The notes below the pieces were generated by a model that did not search any database, was not told the DNA's origin, and was given only the letters and a program-made list of their open reading frames with translations. Below are positions 34,927 through 46,414 of a stretch of 64,000 bases of DNA, piece by piece. The stretch lies in the NCBI RefSeq assembly GCF_001613125.1, contig NZ_BDBT01000002.1, positions 329,639-393,638 of the forward strand. Reading direction: 5' to 3'. Source of the stretch: Nocardia shimofusensis NBRC 100134. GTDB taxonomy: Bacteria; Actinomycetota; Actinomycetes; Mycobacteriales; Mycobacteriaceae. Numbering within the stretch: position 1 is the stretch's first letter; the number at the start of each line of letters is the position of its first letter. The position numbers and the translations under genes were made by a program.

Positions 34927-35982
34927 ATGACCACCGTCGAGGTTCCACACGGTTCACGCTCGGTCGTGCTGCGGGTCGCCGCGGTGATCGCCGAGACGGC
35001 GGACAGCCACTCGCTGGTCTTCGACGTGCCCGAGGAGTTGAGCGACAAGTTCCGCTACCGCCCCGGCCAGTTCCTCACGCTGCGAATCCCGAGCGAGCAG
35101 ACCGGTTCGGTGGCGCGGTGCTATTCGCTGGCCAGCTCGCCGCACACCGACGACAAGCCGAAGGTGACCGTCAAGCGCACCGAGGGCGGCTACGGCTCCA
35201 ACTGGGTCTGCGACAACGTCAAGCCCGGCGACCAGCTCGAGGTGCTGCCGCCCTCCGGAGTGTTCACCCCGGGGAATCTGGACGAGAACCTGTTGCTGTT
35301 CGGCGCGGGCAGCGGCATCACCCCGGTGATGTCGATCCTGAAATCGGCGCTGGCGCGCGGCACGGGCAAGCTGGTGCTGGTCTACGCCAACCGCGACACC
35401 GACAACGTCATCTTCGCCGACGAACTGCGCGCACTGGGCGCCGAGCACGCCGAGCGGCTCACCGTCATCCACTGGCTGGAACCGCTGCAGGGTCTGCCCA
35501 CCGCCGAAGGACTGGCCACTCTGGTCCGCCCCTACGCCGAGTACGAGGCGTTCATGTGCGGTCCCAAGCCGTTCATGGACGGCGTGCACGACGCGCTGGC
35601 CCGGCTCGGCATGCCCCGCAGCCGCGTCCACGCCGAGGTCTTCAACTCACTCGCCGGCGACCCCTTCGCCGATCACGCTCCGGTCGAGATCAGCGACGAG
35701 GAGGCCGCCGACGCCGCCACCGTCGAGGTCGAACTCGACGGGGAAATCCACGAGCTGAACTGGCCGCGCAAGCAGACCCTGGTCGACATCATGCTCGCCA
35801 AGGGCATCGACGTGCCCTACTCCTGCCAGGAGGGCGAGTGCGGGTCCTGCGCGTGCACGGTGCTCGAGGGCGAAGTGGAGATGGACAACGCCGAGATCCT
35901 CGATCCCGAGGACATCGCCAACGGCTACATCCTCGGCTGCCAGGCGCGCCCGGTCACCGATCGGCTGCGTATCCAGTTCTGA
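34927..35982 (+). CDS. kshB: 3-Ketosteroid-9-alpha-monooxygenase reductase component KshB
   Basis: A 351-residue electron-transfer protein that passes electrons from NADH to the Rieske oxygenase KshA, which opens the steroid B ring. An FAD-binding ferredoxin reductase domain comes first (RPGQFLTLRIP, ARCYSLASSP near residues 55-80), then the NAD domain (GAGSGITPVMS, CGPKPFM). The C-terminus is a plant-type 2Fe-2S ferredoxin: YSCQEGECGSCACTV gives three clustered cysteines, and the fourth is in ILGCQARP. Length and domain order match KshB (HmpA, Rv3571). ATG 34927 is chosen with GAGAGGA upstream; an earlier GTG overlaps mftR and would place the KstR-type box inside the gene. A KstR-type box 23 bases upstream supports steroid-dependent control. 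kshA is not in the window. PaaE-like reductases are the main alternative. Confidence 0.87.
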   Translation: MTTVEVPHGSRSVVLRVAAVIAETADSHSLVFDVPEELSDKFRYRPGQFLTLRIPSEQTGSVARCYSLASSPHTDDKPKVTVKRTEGGYGSNWVCDNVKPGDQLEVLPPSGVFTPGNLDENLLLFGAGSGITPVMSILKSALARGTGKLVLVYANRDTDNVIFADELRALGAEHAERLTVIHWLEPLQGLPTAEGLATLVRPYAEYEAFMCGPKPFMDGVHDALARLGMPRSRVHAEVFNSLAGDPFADHAPVEISDEEAADAATVEVELDGEIHELNWPRKQTLVDIMLAKGIDVPYSCQEGECGSCACTVLEGEVEMDNAEILDPEDIANGYILGCQARPVTDRLRIQF

Positions 35983-36008
35983 GCGCGGCCCTTTCGACTC
36001 GGCCGCGC
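35983..36008 (+). terminator. Hairpin after kshB
   Basis: A perfect 8-base stem, GCGCGGCC and GGCCGCGC, with a 10-base loop, immediately after the kshB TGA. There is no T-run, as is common for high-GC actinobacterial terminators. It lies in the convergent gap between kshB and the AlkD-like gene. Confidence 0.5.
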
Positions 36009-36149
36009 GCCGCGCCGCCGTCGGCCCACCCGGTCGGCCTCGGCGCCGAAGCGGCGTGATCCCGGCGGCCGATCCCGGTCACGCGTCTACGGCCCGCCCC
36101 CGCGCGCACCTGTGGCACCTCTCCGAGCCGGGCGGGCGGGCGGACGGGA

Positions 36150-36881
36150 TCAGCGTGCGGCGCGGTAGGCCGCACGCGTGGCCGAGTCCAGATGCTCGGT
36201 GGCGTAGGACAGCGCGGTGCGGCCCATCGCCGGCGCGTAGCGGTCCAGGAAATCCGTGAGCAGGGTGCGGTCGACGCGTTTGCCCACTTCGCGCAGCATC
36301 CAGCCGACGGCTTTCTGGATCAGGTCGCGGCGGTCGTCCAGCAGGCGCTCGCAGAGGGCGAATGTGGTTGTCGCGTCGCCGGATTTGATGAAGGCGAAGG
36401 TGCTCAGCAGGGCCACGCGGCGGTGCCACAGCGACTCGGCGGCGGCCAGGTCGAACAGCTCGTCGCGGGGGCGGTCCAGCAGCCAGCGGCCGAGAATGTA
36501 TTCGGCGGAGGAGTCGACCAGATCCCAGTTGTCGACCCGGCCCCGGTGCACCGCCGCGCGGTAGCGCCGCACGACTTCCGCACGTACATCCTCGTCGAGA
36601 GTGCGGGGCTTGCTCGCCCGGTCGAAGCGCGCCACCAGGATCAGCAGACCGGCCAGGCGTTCCTCGTGGACGACGCTGTCGAGCAGGATCTCGATCTCGT
36701 CCACGGGCAGATCGGTGAACCGGCGGACGACGGCGCGGGTGGCGGGCACGCGGACGCCGAGGAAGACGTCCCCCTCGCCGTACTCGCCCGGCCCGGTCTT
36801 GAAGAAGCGCTGCGACTGCGCGGCGTCGACGGGATCGGCCGCCGCGGCCAGTGCCGCCCGCACCTGCGCCGCCTCGCTCAT
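36150..36881 (-). CDS. DNA alkylation repair protein, AlkD-like
   Basis: A 243-residue HEAT-like repeat protein of the AlkC/AlkD family, which removes or recognises alkylated bases such as N3- and N7-alkylpurines without base flipping. Typical stretches are RFFKTGPGEYGEGDVFLGVRVP near the N-terminus, VDNWDLVDSSAEYILG in the middle, and LIQKAVGWMLREVGKR near residues 190-205; the KAVGWMLRE segment is a strong family mark. No membrane segment is seen. The gene follows the racemase-like gene by 45 bases in the same orientation and may be co-transcribed with it, without obvious functional link. ATG 36881 is the only good start. Confidence 0.88.
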   Translation of the reverse strand: MSEAAQVRAALAAAADPVDAAQSQRFFKTGPGEYGEGDVFLGVRVPATRAVVRRFTDLPVDEIEILLDSVVHEERLAGLLILVARFDRASKPRTLDEDVRAEVVRRYRAAVHRGRVDNWDLVDSSAEYILGRWLLDRPRDELFDLAAAESLWHRRVALLSTFAFIKSGDATTTFALCERLLDDRRDLIQKAVGWMLREVGKRVDRTLLTDFLDRYAPAMGRTALSYATEHLDSATRAAYRAAR

Positions 36882-36926
36882 GCGCTGCTCCGATCTGCCT
36901 GGGTCACACCGGGATTCCGGCGGTGG

Positions 36927-37688
36927 TCAGAGGCGGGCGCCGAGGATGCGCCCGGTTTCGTAGGCGGCCGCACTCGGCGGCAGCGCGCCGGGACGGCCGC
37001 TGTTGAGCACCCGCACCGTGCCCTCGCCGGTGCTCGGCCTGCCCAGCCCGTCCACCTTCCTGATGGCCTGCGCGGCGACGGCCTGCGCGCTGTCGAACAG
37101 GCGGACGCCCACCGGCAGCGTGGCCAGGATGGCGTCGGCGACCAGCGGGTAGTGCGTGCAACCGAGCACCACGCCCTCGGTGCCCTCGGGCGTCTGCTCG
37201 GCGGCACGGGCGATCGCATCGCCTGCGGCGGAGAGGTCCCCACGATCGATGGCGTCGGCCAGGCCGTGGCAGGCCACCCCGGTCACCTCCGCCTCGCCGC
37301 CGAATTTCGCGATGAGATCGGCCTGGTAGCGGCTGGCGGTGGTCGCGGCGGTAGCCCACACGGCGACCGAACGGCAGGCCGCGGCGGCCGGTTTGACGGC
37401 GGGCACGGTGCCGATCACCGGCACCTCTGGCCCGACATCGGCGCGCACGTGTTCCAGGGCGGTGACGCTGGCGGTATTGCACGGCAGCACGATGACTTCC
37501 GCGCCGGCCGCCAGCGAGGTCCGGGCCGCGCCGACCACCCGATCGATCGTCCACTGCTCCGGCTTCGGCCCCCACGGCGCGCCGTCCGGGTCGAGCTGCA
37601 GCAGCAAGTCCAGATCCGGACGCAGCTTCCGCAGCCAGGCGGCCGTCGGCAGCAGCCCCAAACCCGAATCGATGAGCGCGACGATCAC
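36927..37688 (-). CDS. Glutamate racemase-like protein (Asp/Glu racemase family)
   Basis: A 253-residue member of the aspartate/glutamate racemase superfamily; the canonical MurI makes D-glutamate for peptidoglycan. The N-terminal Asp (LIDSGLG), first catalytic Cys (LPCNTAS, about residue 70) and second catalytic Cys (GCTHYPL, about residue 177) are present. The usual MurI segment after the first strand (GGLTVAR, later DxxxxPYG) is replaced by LLPTAAWLRKLRPDLDLLLQ and an APWGPKP loop. It may therefore be a paralogue with another acid as substrate rather than the housekeeping MurI. GTG 37686-37688 is the start. It lies 75 bases after the ferredoxin reductase gene. Confidence 0.78.
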   Translation of the reverse strand: MIVALIDSGLGLLPTAAWLRKLRPDLDLLLQLDPDGAPWGPKPEQWTIDRVVGAARTSLAAGAEVIVLPCNTASVTALEHVRADVGPEVPVIGTVPAVKPAAAACRSVAVWATAATTASRYQADLIAKFGGEAEVTGVACHGLADAIDRGDLSAAGDAIARAAEQTPEGTEGVVLGCTHYPLVADAILATLPVGVRLFDSAQAVAAQAIRKVDGLGRPSTGEGTVRVLNSGRPGALPPSAAAYETGRILGARL

Positions 37689-37763
37689 CCGACCACCGTA
37701 TTACAGCCCGAATCGGCTCCGACATCGCCTGGGGAGCCGACCTGTCCGGCCCGGAGCGCCGGA

Positions 37764-38960
<1,197 letters not shown>

Positions 38961-39081
38961 TCAGCCCGGTCCCTTCCGTAGACGACTCCGTCGAGCCTAG
39001 CAATCGCTTGGTATTTTTCGGGAGCCTCCGCCTGCGGGAACACTGTGCCCGCAAAAGCCGCCCAATCGTGTTCATCCCGCT

Positions 39082-39099
39082 ATCGACCGGGCGGTCAAT
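39082..39099. promoter_or_regulatory. Candidate TetR operator between the ferredoxin reductase and SPW genes
   Basis: A nearly perfect palindrome, ATCGACCG-GG-CGGTCAAT, with one mismatch at the outer arms. Its core GACCGnnCGGTC resembles operators of several TetR-family repressors. It lies 51 bases before the SPW-protein start, whose downstream neighbour encodes a TetR protein, so autoregulation of that two-gene unit is likely. It is also upstream of the divergent reductase gene. Confidence 0.6.
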
Positions 39100-39149
39100 C
39101 AGGTCTATACCGAGGTCAGGACTACTTTTTTTCTCGCAGGAGGCACACC

Positions 39150-39506
39150 ATGTTCACCGATTCTCGCGCCCAGAATCTCCTCGCCGTCGTCCTCGGCATC
39201 TTCACCGCACTCTCGCCGCTGTGGCTGGACACCAGCGATCGGGCGATGTGGACACTCGTCGTGCTCGGCGTCCTCATCGCGCTCACCGGCCTGGCCCAGA
39301 TGGCACGTCCGGCGATGGCGATGGCCGACTACGCGATGGCGCTGTTCGGCGCGCTGCTGTTCCTTTCCCCGTGGGTCATGGACTTCACCGAGTTCCGCGG
39401 CGCGTCCTGGACCTCATGGGTGGTGGGGCTGGTCACCGTGGTGGTCGCGCTCGCCGCGCTGCCCGCCGTCACCGGCCGTATGCATCGCCCGGCCGCCCAT
39501 CACTGA
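39150..39506 (+). CDS. SPW-repeat membrane protein
   Basis: A 118-residue integral membrane protein. It shows the SPW repeat twice, as ALSPLWLD near residue 20 and LFLSPWVMD near 72, each within a hydrophobic helix; four transmembrane segments are likely. The function of SPW proteins is not established. ATG 39150 follows a strong AGGAGG site at 39138-39143, which rules out the earlier in-frame start at 39045. The TetR gene begins 36 bases downstream in the same direction, and a palindrome at 39082-39099 probably controls both. Confidence 0.85.
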   Translation: MFTDSRAQNLLAVVLGIFTALSPLWLDTSDRAMWTLVVLGVLIALTGLAQMARPAMAMADYAMALFGALLFLSPWVMDFTEFRGASWTSWVVGLVTVVVALAALPAVTGRMHRPAAHH

Positions 39507-39542
39507 TCCCGGCTTCGCCGGTCCGATACGAGGCGCACCGAC

Positions 39543-40172
39543 ATGCGCACTCGGGCGTCCACTCGCACCGGGCGCCGCCGTAACGCCGAGCGCGACGGCG
39601 ACGCCCGGGAACTGATTCTCGACGCGGCCGAAGACCTCTTCGCCGCCCAAGGTTTCGACGCGACGCCGACCTCCGCCGTGGCTGCGCGGGCCGGCGTCCC
39701 CAAAGGACTCGTCTTCTACTACTTCCCCACCAAGAACGCGATCCTGTCCGCGCTCATGACCGAACGGGTGCCCGACCAGCCGGTGCCCGACATCGGGGCC
39801 GTCGTCACCCCCGGCGACCCGGCCGCGAGCCTGCTGAACCTGCACTCCGCGCTGAACCCGCGCGACCACCACTCCTCGGTGCTGCGCGTGATCCTCTGGC
39901 GCGAGGCGGACACCCATCCCGACGTGCGCAGACAGCTTCGCCGCCTGCGCGAGCATCTGCTGGAGGTGACCGCGCGGGTGCTGCAGGCGAGCGCGCCAGG
40001 ACCCGTCGCGCCCGGCACGATTCGCGCCTGCGCGCTCACCTGGGTCTCGGCCATGTTCACCGTCGCGGGCGCCGACCGGCTGCACGCGCTCGACGGCCTG
40101 CCGTTGCCCGCCGCCGACGAGATACTCGGCGTGGCGAAGGTGGTCGCGGCAGGGCTGGCCCAATCGGGTTGA
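39543..40172 (+). CDS. TetR/AcrR-family transcriptional regulator
   Basis: A 209-residue repressor-type protein. The N-terminus is basic (Arg-rich, residues 1-20), followed by the helix-turn-helix (ARELILDAAEDLFAAQGF, then SAVAARAGVPKGLVFYYF) around residues 21-66. The rest is the helical ligand-binding domain. It is probably co-transcribed with the SPW gene 36 bases upstream and likely binds the palindrome in front of that gene. Ligand unknown. Confidence 0.85.
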   Translation: MRTRASTRTGRRRNAERDGDARELILDAAEDLFAAQGFDATPTSAVAARAGVPKGLVFYYFPTKNAILSALMTERVPDQPVPDIGAVVTPGDPAASLLNLHSALNPRDHHSSVLRVILWREADTHPDVRRQLRRLREHLLEVTARVLQASAPGPVAPGTIRACALTWVSAMFTVAGADRLHALDGLPLPAADEILGVAKVVAAGLAQSG

Positions 40173-40198
40173 GCCGCCACCGCTGTCGCGCCGATCGC

Positions 40199-41008
40199 TC
40201 AGCCGTCGAGGAAGGCGGTCACCTCGGCGGCGAAGCGCGGGTGGTTGATCGCGCCCATGTGCCCGGCGCCGGGAATGATGACCAGCCGGGAGTCCGGGAT
40301 GCGGTCGGCGGTGCGCCGGAAGGACTCCGTCGAGTAGAAACCGTCCGACTCGCCGCCGATCACCAGGGTGGGCGCGGTCAGGGTGGACAGCCGGTCGGTG
40401 ACGTCGAAGCTGTCCTCGGCGAGCACGAACGCGAGGGTGTCGGCGGGATCGTGCGGGCGGACCAGCGGATCGAGCAGCCACATCATCGCCTTGTCGATCC
40501 GGCCCCTCATCGTGTGCGGACGGGCGGCCATATGGTGCAGGCCGCGCTTGCCCGCGGCCGCCGCCTCGGCGTACCGCAGCTGCGCGGATCTGGCGTGGGC
40601 TTCCAGCCGGGACGCCGAGGCGGCCACCACCAGTTTGCGCACCACGTCCGGATGGTCCAGCGCCAGTTGCAGGGCCAGCGAACCGCCCGAGGAGATGCCG
40701 AGCACGTCGACCGGAACGCCGTAGGTGGCGCGTAGCGCGGCGGCGTGATCGTCGGCGATCTCGGCCATCGTGACACCGGCCCGCATCCCCGGAGCCCGGT
40801 TGATCGCGTACACCCGCCGGTGCAGGGCCAGCGGAGCCAGCGCGCCGATCTCGGCTTTGCGCATGATGCCGGTGGGATTGGCGTGATCGGGGGTCAGCCA
40901 GCGCAGGAACACCAGCGGCGGACCGGAGCCCAAGGCGCGGTAGGGCAGGCCCATGGGCAACGTGCCCTCGGTGATGTCGAGGCCTGCGGCGTTCGGTGCG
41001 GAGCTCAT
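40199..41008 (-). CDS. Alpha/beta hydrolase
   Basis: A 269-residue hydrolase of the alpha/beta fold. The nucleophile elbow is GISSGGS (Ser near residue 108), the likely acid lies in GGESDGF near 219, and the His is in GAGHMG near 246. The early strand PLVFLRW supplies the oxyanion region. No signal peptide is visible, so it is likely cytoplasmic. It converges with the TetR gene at its 3' end (26-base gap) and lies downstream of the tuf terminator. The substrate cannot be told from sequence; esterase, lactonase or C-C hydrolase are all possible. Confidence 0.83.
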   Translation of the reverse strand: MSSAPNAAGLDITEGTLPMGLPYRALGSGPPLVFLRWLTPDHANPTGIMRKAEIGALAPLALHRRVYAINRAPGMRAGVTMAEIADDHAAALRATYGVPVDVLGISSGGSLALQLALDHPDVVRKLVVAASASRLEAHARSAQLRYAEAAAAGKRGLHHMAARPHTMRGRIDKAMMWLLDPLVRPHDPADTLAFVLAEDSFDVTDRLSTLTAPTLVIGGESDGFYSTESFRRTADRIPDSRLVIIPGAGHMGAINHPRFAAEVTAFLDG

Positions 41009-41060
41009 CGATCCCTCCCAGCGTTTTCGAAAAAAGCGCGGATGACGGGAAAACGCCGAA

Positions 41061-41088
41061 CGGCGCCGCTCCCGAAGGAGCGACGCCG
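41061..41088 (-). terminator. Terminator after tuf
   Basis: Stem CGGCGCCGCTCC / GGAGCGACGCCG (12 bases, one mismatch) with a CGAA loop, 27 bases after the tuf stop. On the minus strand a T-containing stretch follows. It closes the str operon. Confidence 0.8.
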
Positions 41089-41115
41089 TCGACGTAGATC
41101 AGCGATTCGACAGAA

Positions 41116-42306
<1,191 letters not shown>

Positions 42307-42443
42307 TGTGTGGTCCTCCTGGACTTGTTGGTTCCTGCAGTTGCAGCAGTGCGGGGGTCATCCCTGCGGATGCAGGGAACTTTCGGGTCGTACAGACGCC
42401 CCGGGAGTGTCCGGGGCAAGTGTGCCACCTGCCCCGGATGGGA

Positions 42444-44546
42444 TCACTCCCCGGTCGCCTTGGCGATGATCTCCTTCGACACGTTGGCCGGAACCTCCGC
42501 GTACGAATCGAACACCATGGAGTAGTTCGCCCGGCCCTGGGTCTTCGACCGCAGGTCACCGATGTAGCCGAACATCTCCGAGAGCGGAACCAGCGCCTTG
42601 ACGACACGGGCACCACTGCGTTCCTCCATGGCCTGGATCTGGCCACGGCGGGAGTTCAGGTCGCCGATCACGTCGCCCATGTAATCCTCGGGCGTGATGA
42701 CCTCGACCGCCATCAGCGGTTCGAGGATCACCGGACCGGCCTTACGGGCCGCTTCCTTCAGTGCCTGCGAGCCGGCGATCTTGAACGCCATCTCGGAGGA
42801 GTCGACGTCGTGGTACGCGCCGTCGATCAGGGTCACCTTCAGGTTGACCAGCGGGTAGCCGGCGAGCACGCCGTACTGCATCGCATCCTGGGCACCGGCG
42901 TCCACCGAAGGAATGTATTCCCTCGGCACACGGCCACCGGTGACCTTGTTCTCGAACTCGTAGCTCGCACCGTCCTCGCCCACGAAGGGCTCCAGGCCGA
43001 TGATGACCTTCGCGAACTGACCCGAGCCACCGGTCTGCTTCTTGTGGGTGAACTCGAGCTTCTCGACCTTCTTGGTGATCGTCTCGCGGTAGGCCACCTG
43101 CGGCTTGCCGACGTTCGCCTCGACCTTGAACTCACGACGCATACGGTCGACGAGGATGTCGAGGTGCAGCTCGCCCATGCCGCCGATGACGGTCTGGCCG
43201 GTCTCGGCGTCCAGCTTGACCGAGAAGGTGGGATCCTCTTCGGCCAGCTTCTGGATCGCGGTGCCCAGCTTCTCCTGGTCGGACTTGGTCTTGGGCTCGA
43301 TGGAGACCTCGATGACCGGGTCCGGGAAGGTCATGGACTCGAGCACGATCTGGTTCTGCGGATCGCACAGGGTGTCACCGGTGGTGGTGTCCTTGAGGCC
43401 GATCACCGCGTAGATGTGACCGGTGGAGACCTCGGGAACCGGGTTCTCCTTGTTGGCGTGCATCTGGAAGAGCTTGCCCAGACGCTCCTTCTTGCCCTTG
43501 GTCGCGTTGATGACCTGAGCACCGGAGTCGACCTTGCCCGAGTACACGCGGATGTAGGTCAGCTTGCCGAAGAACGGGTGCACCGCGATCTTGAACGCCA
43601 GCGCCGCGAACGGCTCGTCGGCGCTCGGACGACGGGTGATGACCTCGTCTTCCTTGCCGGGCACGTGGCCCTGCACGCTCTCCACGTCCAGCGGGGAGGG
43701 CAGGTAGTCGATCACGGCGTCGAGCATGGGCTGCACGCCCTTGTTCTTGAACGCCGAGCCGCAGAGCACGGGGTAGGCCTCGGAGTTGACCGTCAGCTTG
43801 CGAATGGCGCCCTTGATCTCGTCGATCGTGAGCTCCTCGCCGCCGAAGAACTTCTCCAGCAGCGCCTCGTCGGACTCCGCGACGGCCTCGAGCAGTTCCT
43901 GACGGTACTGCTCGGCCTTCTCGGCCAGATCGGCCGGGATTTCCTTGACCTCGTACTTTTCACCGAGCTTGGTCTCGCCGGTCCACACCTTGGCGTTCAT
44001 CTCGACCAGGTCGACGACGCCCTCGAAGGTGTCCTCGGCGCCGATGGGCAGCTGGATCACCAGCGGACGCGCGCCGAGGCGGTCCTTGATGGTCTGCACC
44101 GTGAAGTAGAAGTCGGCGCCCAGCTTGTCCATCTTGTTGACGAAGCACACGCGCGGCACGTCGTACTTGTCGGCCTGACGCCACACCTGCTCCGACTGCG
44201 GCTCCACGCCTTCTTTGCCGTCGAAGACCGCGACCGCGCCGTCGAGGACGCGCAGCGACCGCTCCACCTCGACGGTGAAGTCCACGTGGCCGGGGGTGTC
44301 GATGATGTTGATCTGGTTCTGGTTCCAGAAACAGGTCACCGCGGCGGAGGTGATGGTGATGCCGCGCTCCTGCTCCTGCTCCATCCAGTCGGTGGTCGAC
44401 GCGCCGTCGTGCGTCTCGCCGATCTTGTAGTTGACACCGGTGTAGAAGAGAATACGTTCGGTTGTGGTGGTCTTACCGGCATCGATGTGGGCCATGATGC
44501 CGATGTTGCGGACCTTCTTCAGGTCGGTGAGCACGTCCTGTGCCAC
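42444..44546 (-). CDS. fusA: Translation elongation factor G
   Basis: A 700-residue ribosomal translocase GTPase. The N-terminus has the P-loop [15 protein letters not shown], the switch region [35 protein letters not shown], and NKMDKLG. Domains II to V follow, ending with the elongation domain ([27 protein letters not shown]). Length and motifs match actinobacterial EF-G. GTG 44546 is the start. It lies between rpsG (158-base gap) and tuf. Confidence 0.99.
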   Translation of the reverse strand: MAQDVLTDLKKVRNIGIMAHIDAGKTTTTERILFYTGVNYKIGETHDGASTTDWMEQEQERGITITSAAVTCFWNQNQINIIDTPGHVDFTVEVERSLRVLDGAVAVFDGKEGVEPQSEQVWRQADKYDVPRVCFVNKMDKLGADFYFTVQTIKDRLGARPLVIQLPIGAEDTFEGVVDLVEMNAKVWTGETKLGEKYEVKEIPADLAEKAEQYRQELLEAVAESDEALLEKFFGGEELTIDEIKGAIRKLTVNSEAYPVLCGSAFKNKGVQPMLDAVIDYLPSPLDVESVQGHVPGKEDEVITRRPSADEPFAALAFKIAVHPFFGKLTYIRVYSGKVDSGAQVINATKGKKERLGKLFQMHANKENPVPEVSTGHIYAVIGLKDTTTGDTLCDPQNQIVLESMTFPDPVIEVSIEPKTKSDQEKLGTAIQKLAEEDPTFSVKLDAETGQTVIGGMGELHLDILVDRMRREFKVEANVGKPQVAYRETITKKVEKLEFTHKKQTGGSGQFAKVIIGLEPFVGEDGASYEFENKVTGGRVPREYIPSVDAGAQDAMQYGVLAGYPLVNLKVTLIDGAYHDVDSSEMAFKIAGSQALKEAARKAGPVILEPLMAVEVITPEDYMGDVIGDLNSRRGQIQAMEERSGARVVKALVPLSEMFGYIGDLRSKTQGRANYSMVFDSYAEVPANVSKEIIAKATGE

Positions 44547-44704
44547 GGAAATCTTCCCCGCTCTGCTCTGTCAGCGATTGCTTTGGGATCTTGATGTCTG
44601 ACCCTGTTCGGATCATCACTATGTCAACGCCGGAAGGGGCACCGTAGTGCCCTCCCGACCGTGAGGCCTTCCGGCGCCGACACGAGCGACGGGCCGGGCG
44701 GCTG

Positions 44705-45175
44705 TCACCAGCGGTAGTGCGCGAAGGCCCGGTTCGACTCGGCCATCTTGTGAGTGTCCTCACGACGCTTCACCGACGCGCCGAGACCGTTGCTGGCGTC
44801 GAGGAGCTCGTTGGCCAGACGCTCGACCATGGTCTTCTCACGACGAGCGCGGGAGAAGTTGACCAGCCAGCGCAGCGCCAGGGTGTTGGCGCGGCCCGGA
44901 CGGACCTCGACCGGCACCTGGTAGGTGGCGCCGCCGACACGACGGGGCTTGACCTCGAGGGCGGGCTTGACGTTGTCCAGCGCGCGCTTGAGGGTGACGA
45001 CCGGATCGGTGCCGGTCTTCTCGCGCGCCTGCTCGAGCGCGCCGTAGACGATGCGCTCGGCGGTGGACTTCTTGCCGTCCAGCAGGATCTTGTTGACCAG
45101 CTGGGTGACCAGCGGAGACCCGTACACCGGGTCGTTGATCAACGGACGCTTGGGAGCGGGGCCCTTGCGAGGCAT
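44705..45175 (-). CDS. rpsG: 30S ribosomal protein S7
   Basis: A 156-residue primary binder of the 3' domain of 16S rRNA. It begins [20 protein letters not shown] and ends [20 protein letters not shown] ([16 protein letters not shown]), both typical of actinobacterial S7. It starts one base after the rpsL stop codon, so the two are almost certainly translationally coupled. Confidence 0.99.
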   Translation of the reverse strand: MPRKGPAPKRPLINDPVYGSPLVTQLVNKILLDGKKSTAERIVYGALEQAREKTGTDPVVTLKRALDNVKPALEVKPRRVGGATYQVPVEVRPGRANTLALRWLVNFSRARREKTMVERLANELLDASNGLGASVKRREDTHKMAESNRAFAHYRW

Positions 45176-45176
45176 A

Positions 45177-45551
45177 TCAGCTCTTCTCCTTCTTGGCGCC
45201 GTAGCGGCTGCGGGCCTGCTTGCGGTTCTTCACGCCCTGGGTGTCGAGCGAGCCGCGGATGATCTTGTAGCGCACACCGGGAAGGTCCTTCACACGACCG
45301 CCACGGACGAGCACCATCGAGTGCTCCTGCAGGTTGTGGCCTTCACCGGGGATGTAAGCCGTGACCTCGACCGCGCTGGTCAGGCGAACACGCGCGACCT
45401 TGCGCAGCGCGGAGTTCGGCTTCTTCGGGGTCGTGGTGTACACGCGGGTGCACACGCCACGACGCTGCGGGCTCCCCTTGAGGGCCGCGGTCTTGGTCTT
45501 GGAGACCTTGTCACGGCGACCCTTGCGGACCAGCTGGTTGATGGTTGGCAT
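45177..45551 (-). CDS. rpsL: 30S ribosomal protein S12
   Basis: A 124-residue decoding-centre protein. It contains [19 protein letters not shown] with Lys43 intact and [13 protein letters not shown] with the second streptomycin-relevant Lys intact, so no classic rpsL streptomycin-resistance change is present. First gene of the str operon; a sigma70-type promoter lies at 45778-45807, giving a long leader of more than 200 bases. Confidence 0.99.
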   Translation of the reverse strand: MPTINQLVRKGRRDKVSKTKTAALKGSPQRRGVCTRVYTTTPKKPNSALRKVARVRLTSAVEVTAYIPGEGHNLQEHSMVLVRGGRVKDLPGVRYKIIRGSLDTQGVKNRKQARSRYGAKKEKS

Positions 45552-45777
45552 AGACCGGCTTTCCTTGTTGATTACGCGGTGTCGGAACGGTGTTTCGAAC
45601 TACATGGCTGGTTTTCGAGCTGTCCTCGCACGTCCAACCACGTTTCTCGCGTCCCGAGGTCGGGCGTGTCGCGCGCGGGATGGAGCCCGGAATCCGGGCA
45701 CGCCGGAGAGGTCAGCCGCTCTCGCTGGCCTACTTCTACGCACGAACTTGCCCGCATGCTGTCGGGCACAGCGGTCC

Positions 45778-45807
45778 ACGATACTCGCGGCCTGCACCGA
45801 CGGTCAA
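45778..45807 (-). promoter_or_regulatory. Promoter of the rpsL-rpsG-fusA-tuf operon
   Basis: The minus strand reads TTGACC (45802-45807), an 18-base spacer and TATCGT (45778-45783), close to a housekeeping sigma factor promoter. It precedes rpsL by about 227 bases and lies just downstream of the second DUF3558 gene. Confidence 0.7.
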
Positions 45808-45829
45808 AGCGGGCCCTACCGCCGCCCGC

Positions 45830-46414
45830 TCACCTGGCCAGGTTCAACGTCAGCTCCAGGAGTGTCTTGGCGGCGACGCAGGGATCGGGGTGCCCCGAAC
45901 CGGCCCGGTAGTTGACCCACCAGCCGACCACGCCGGTGTCGGCGGCCGAGGCGGTGACCCCGCACGAGTCCGGGTCGTTCGGCCTGCGCATCTGTAAGGC
46001 GCGGGTGCCCTGCACGGTGACTGTCTCGTGACTGTAGCCCAGCTTGTCGGCGGTGGCCTTCTCGTTGTTCAGCGAACCGATCTCGTACCAGTTCAACGTC
46101 ACCATCGCCAGCCCGCCCGGAGCGTCCTCGACGTCCCACATGCACACCGCGCCGTTGAACGATCCGGTCACGTATCGGGCGCCGCCGAGCGCTTCGCCGA
46201 TCTTCGCGGGCTCCACCACGTCGCACTCACGCATCAGCTTGTCGAAGTTGGTGTTGATCTCCTGGCTTCCGCCCGCCGGATGCGCGGAGCCCTCGACGGT
46301 CTGGCCGCAGCCGACGGCGGCGGAGACCGCGGCCAGCAACGAACACAGCGCGAGCACACGTCCGGCTCGCCCGGCCGCTCCCCGCTTCCCCGCCCCGGTC
46401 ATCAGTGTCCTCAT
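45830..46414 (-). CDS. DUF3558-family lipoprotein (second of a pair)
   Basis: A 194-residue exported lipoprotein. After a basic start (MRTLMTGAGKRGAAGRAGR) comes a hydrophobic core and a lipobox-like AAVGC, with Cys near residue 38. The mature part has the features of DUF3558 proteins of mycobacteria and nocardiae, including an N-terminal Cys-containing segment (RECDVVEP), AVCMW in the middle and DPDSCG and HPDPC towards the end, probably forming disulfides. The start ATG overlaps the stop of the preceding lipoprotein as ATGA, so the two are coupled; an internal ATG at 46402 is possible. Function unknown. Confidence 0.85.
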   Translation of the reverse strand: MRTLMTGAGKRGAAGRAGRVLALCSLLAAVSAAVGCGQTVEGSAHPAGGSQEINTNFDKLMRECDVVEPAKIGEALGGARYVTGSFNGAVCMWDVEDAPGGLAMVTLNWYEIGSLNNEKATADKLGYSHETVTVQGTRALQMRRPNDPDSCGVTASAADTGVVGWWVNYRAGSGHPDPCVAAKTLLELTLNLAR

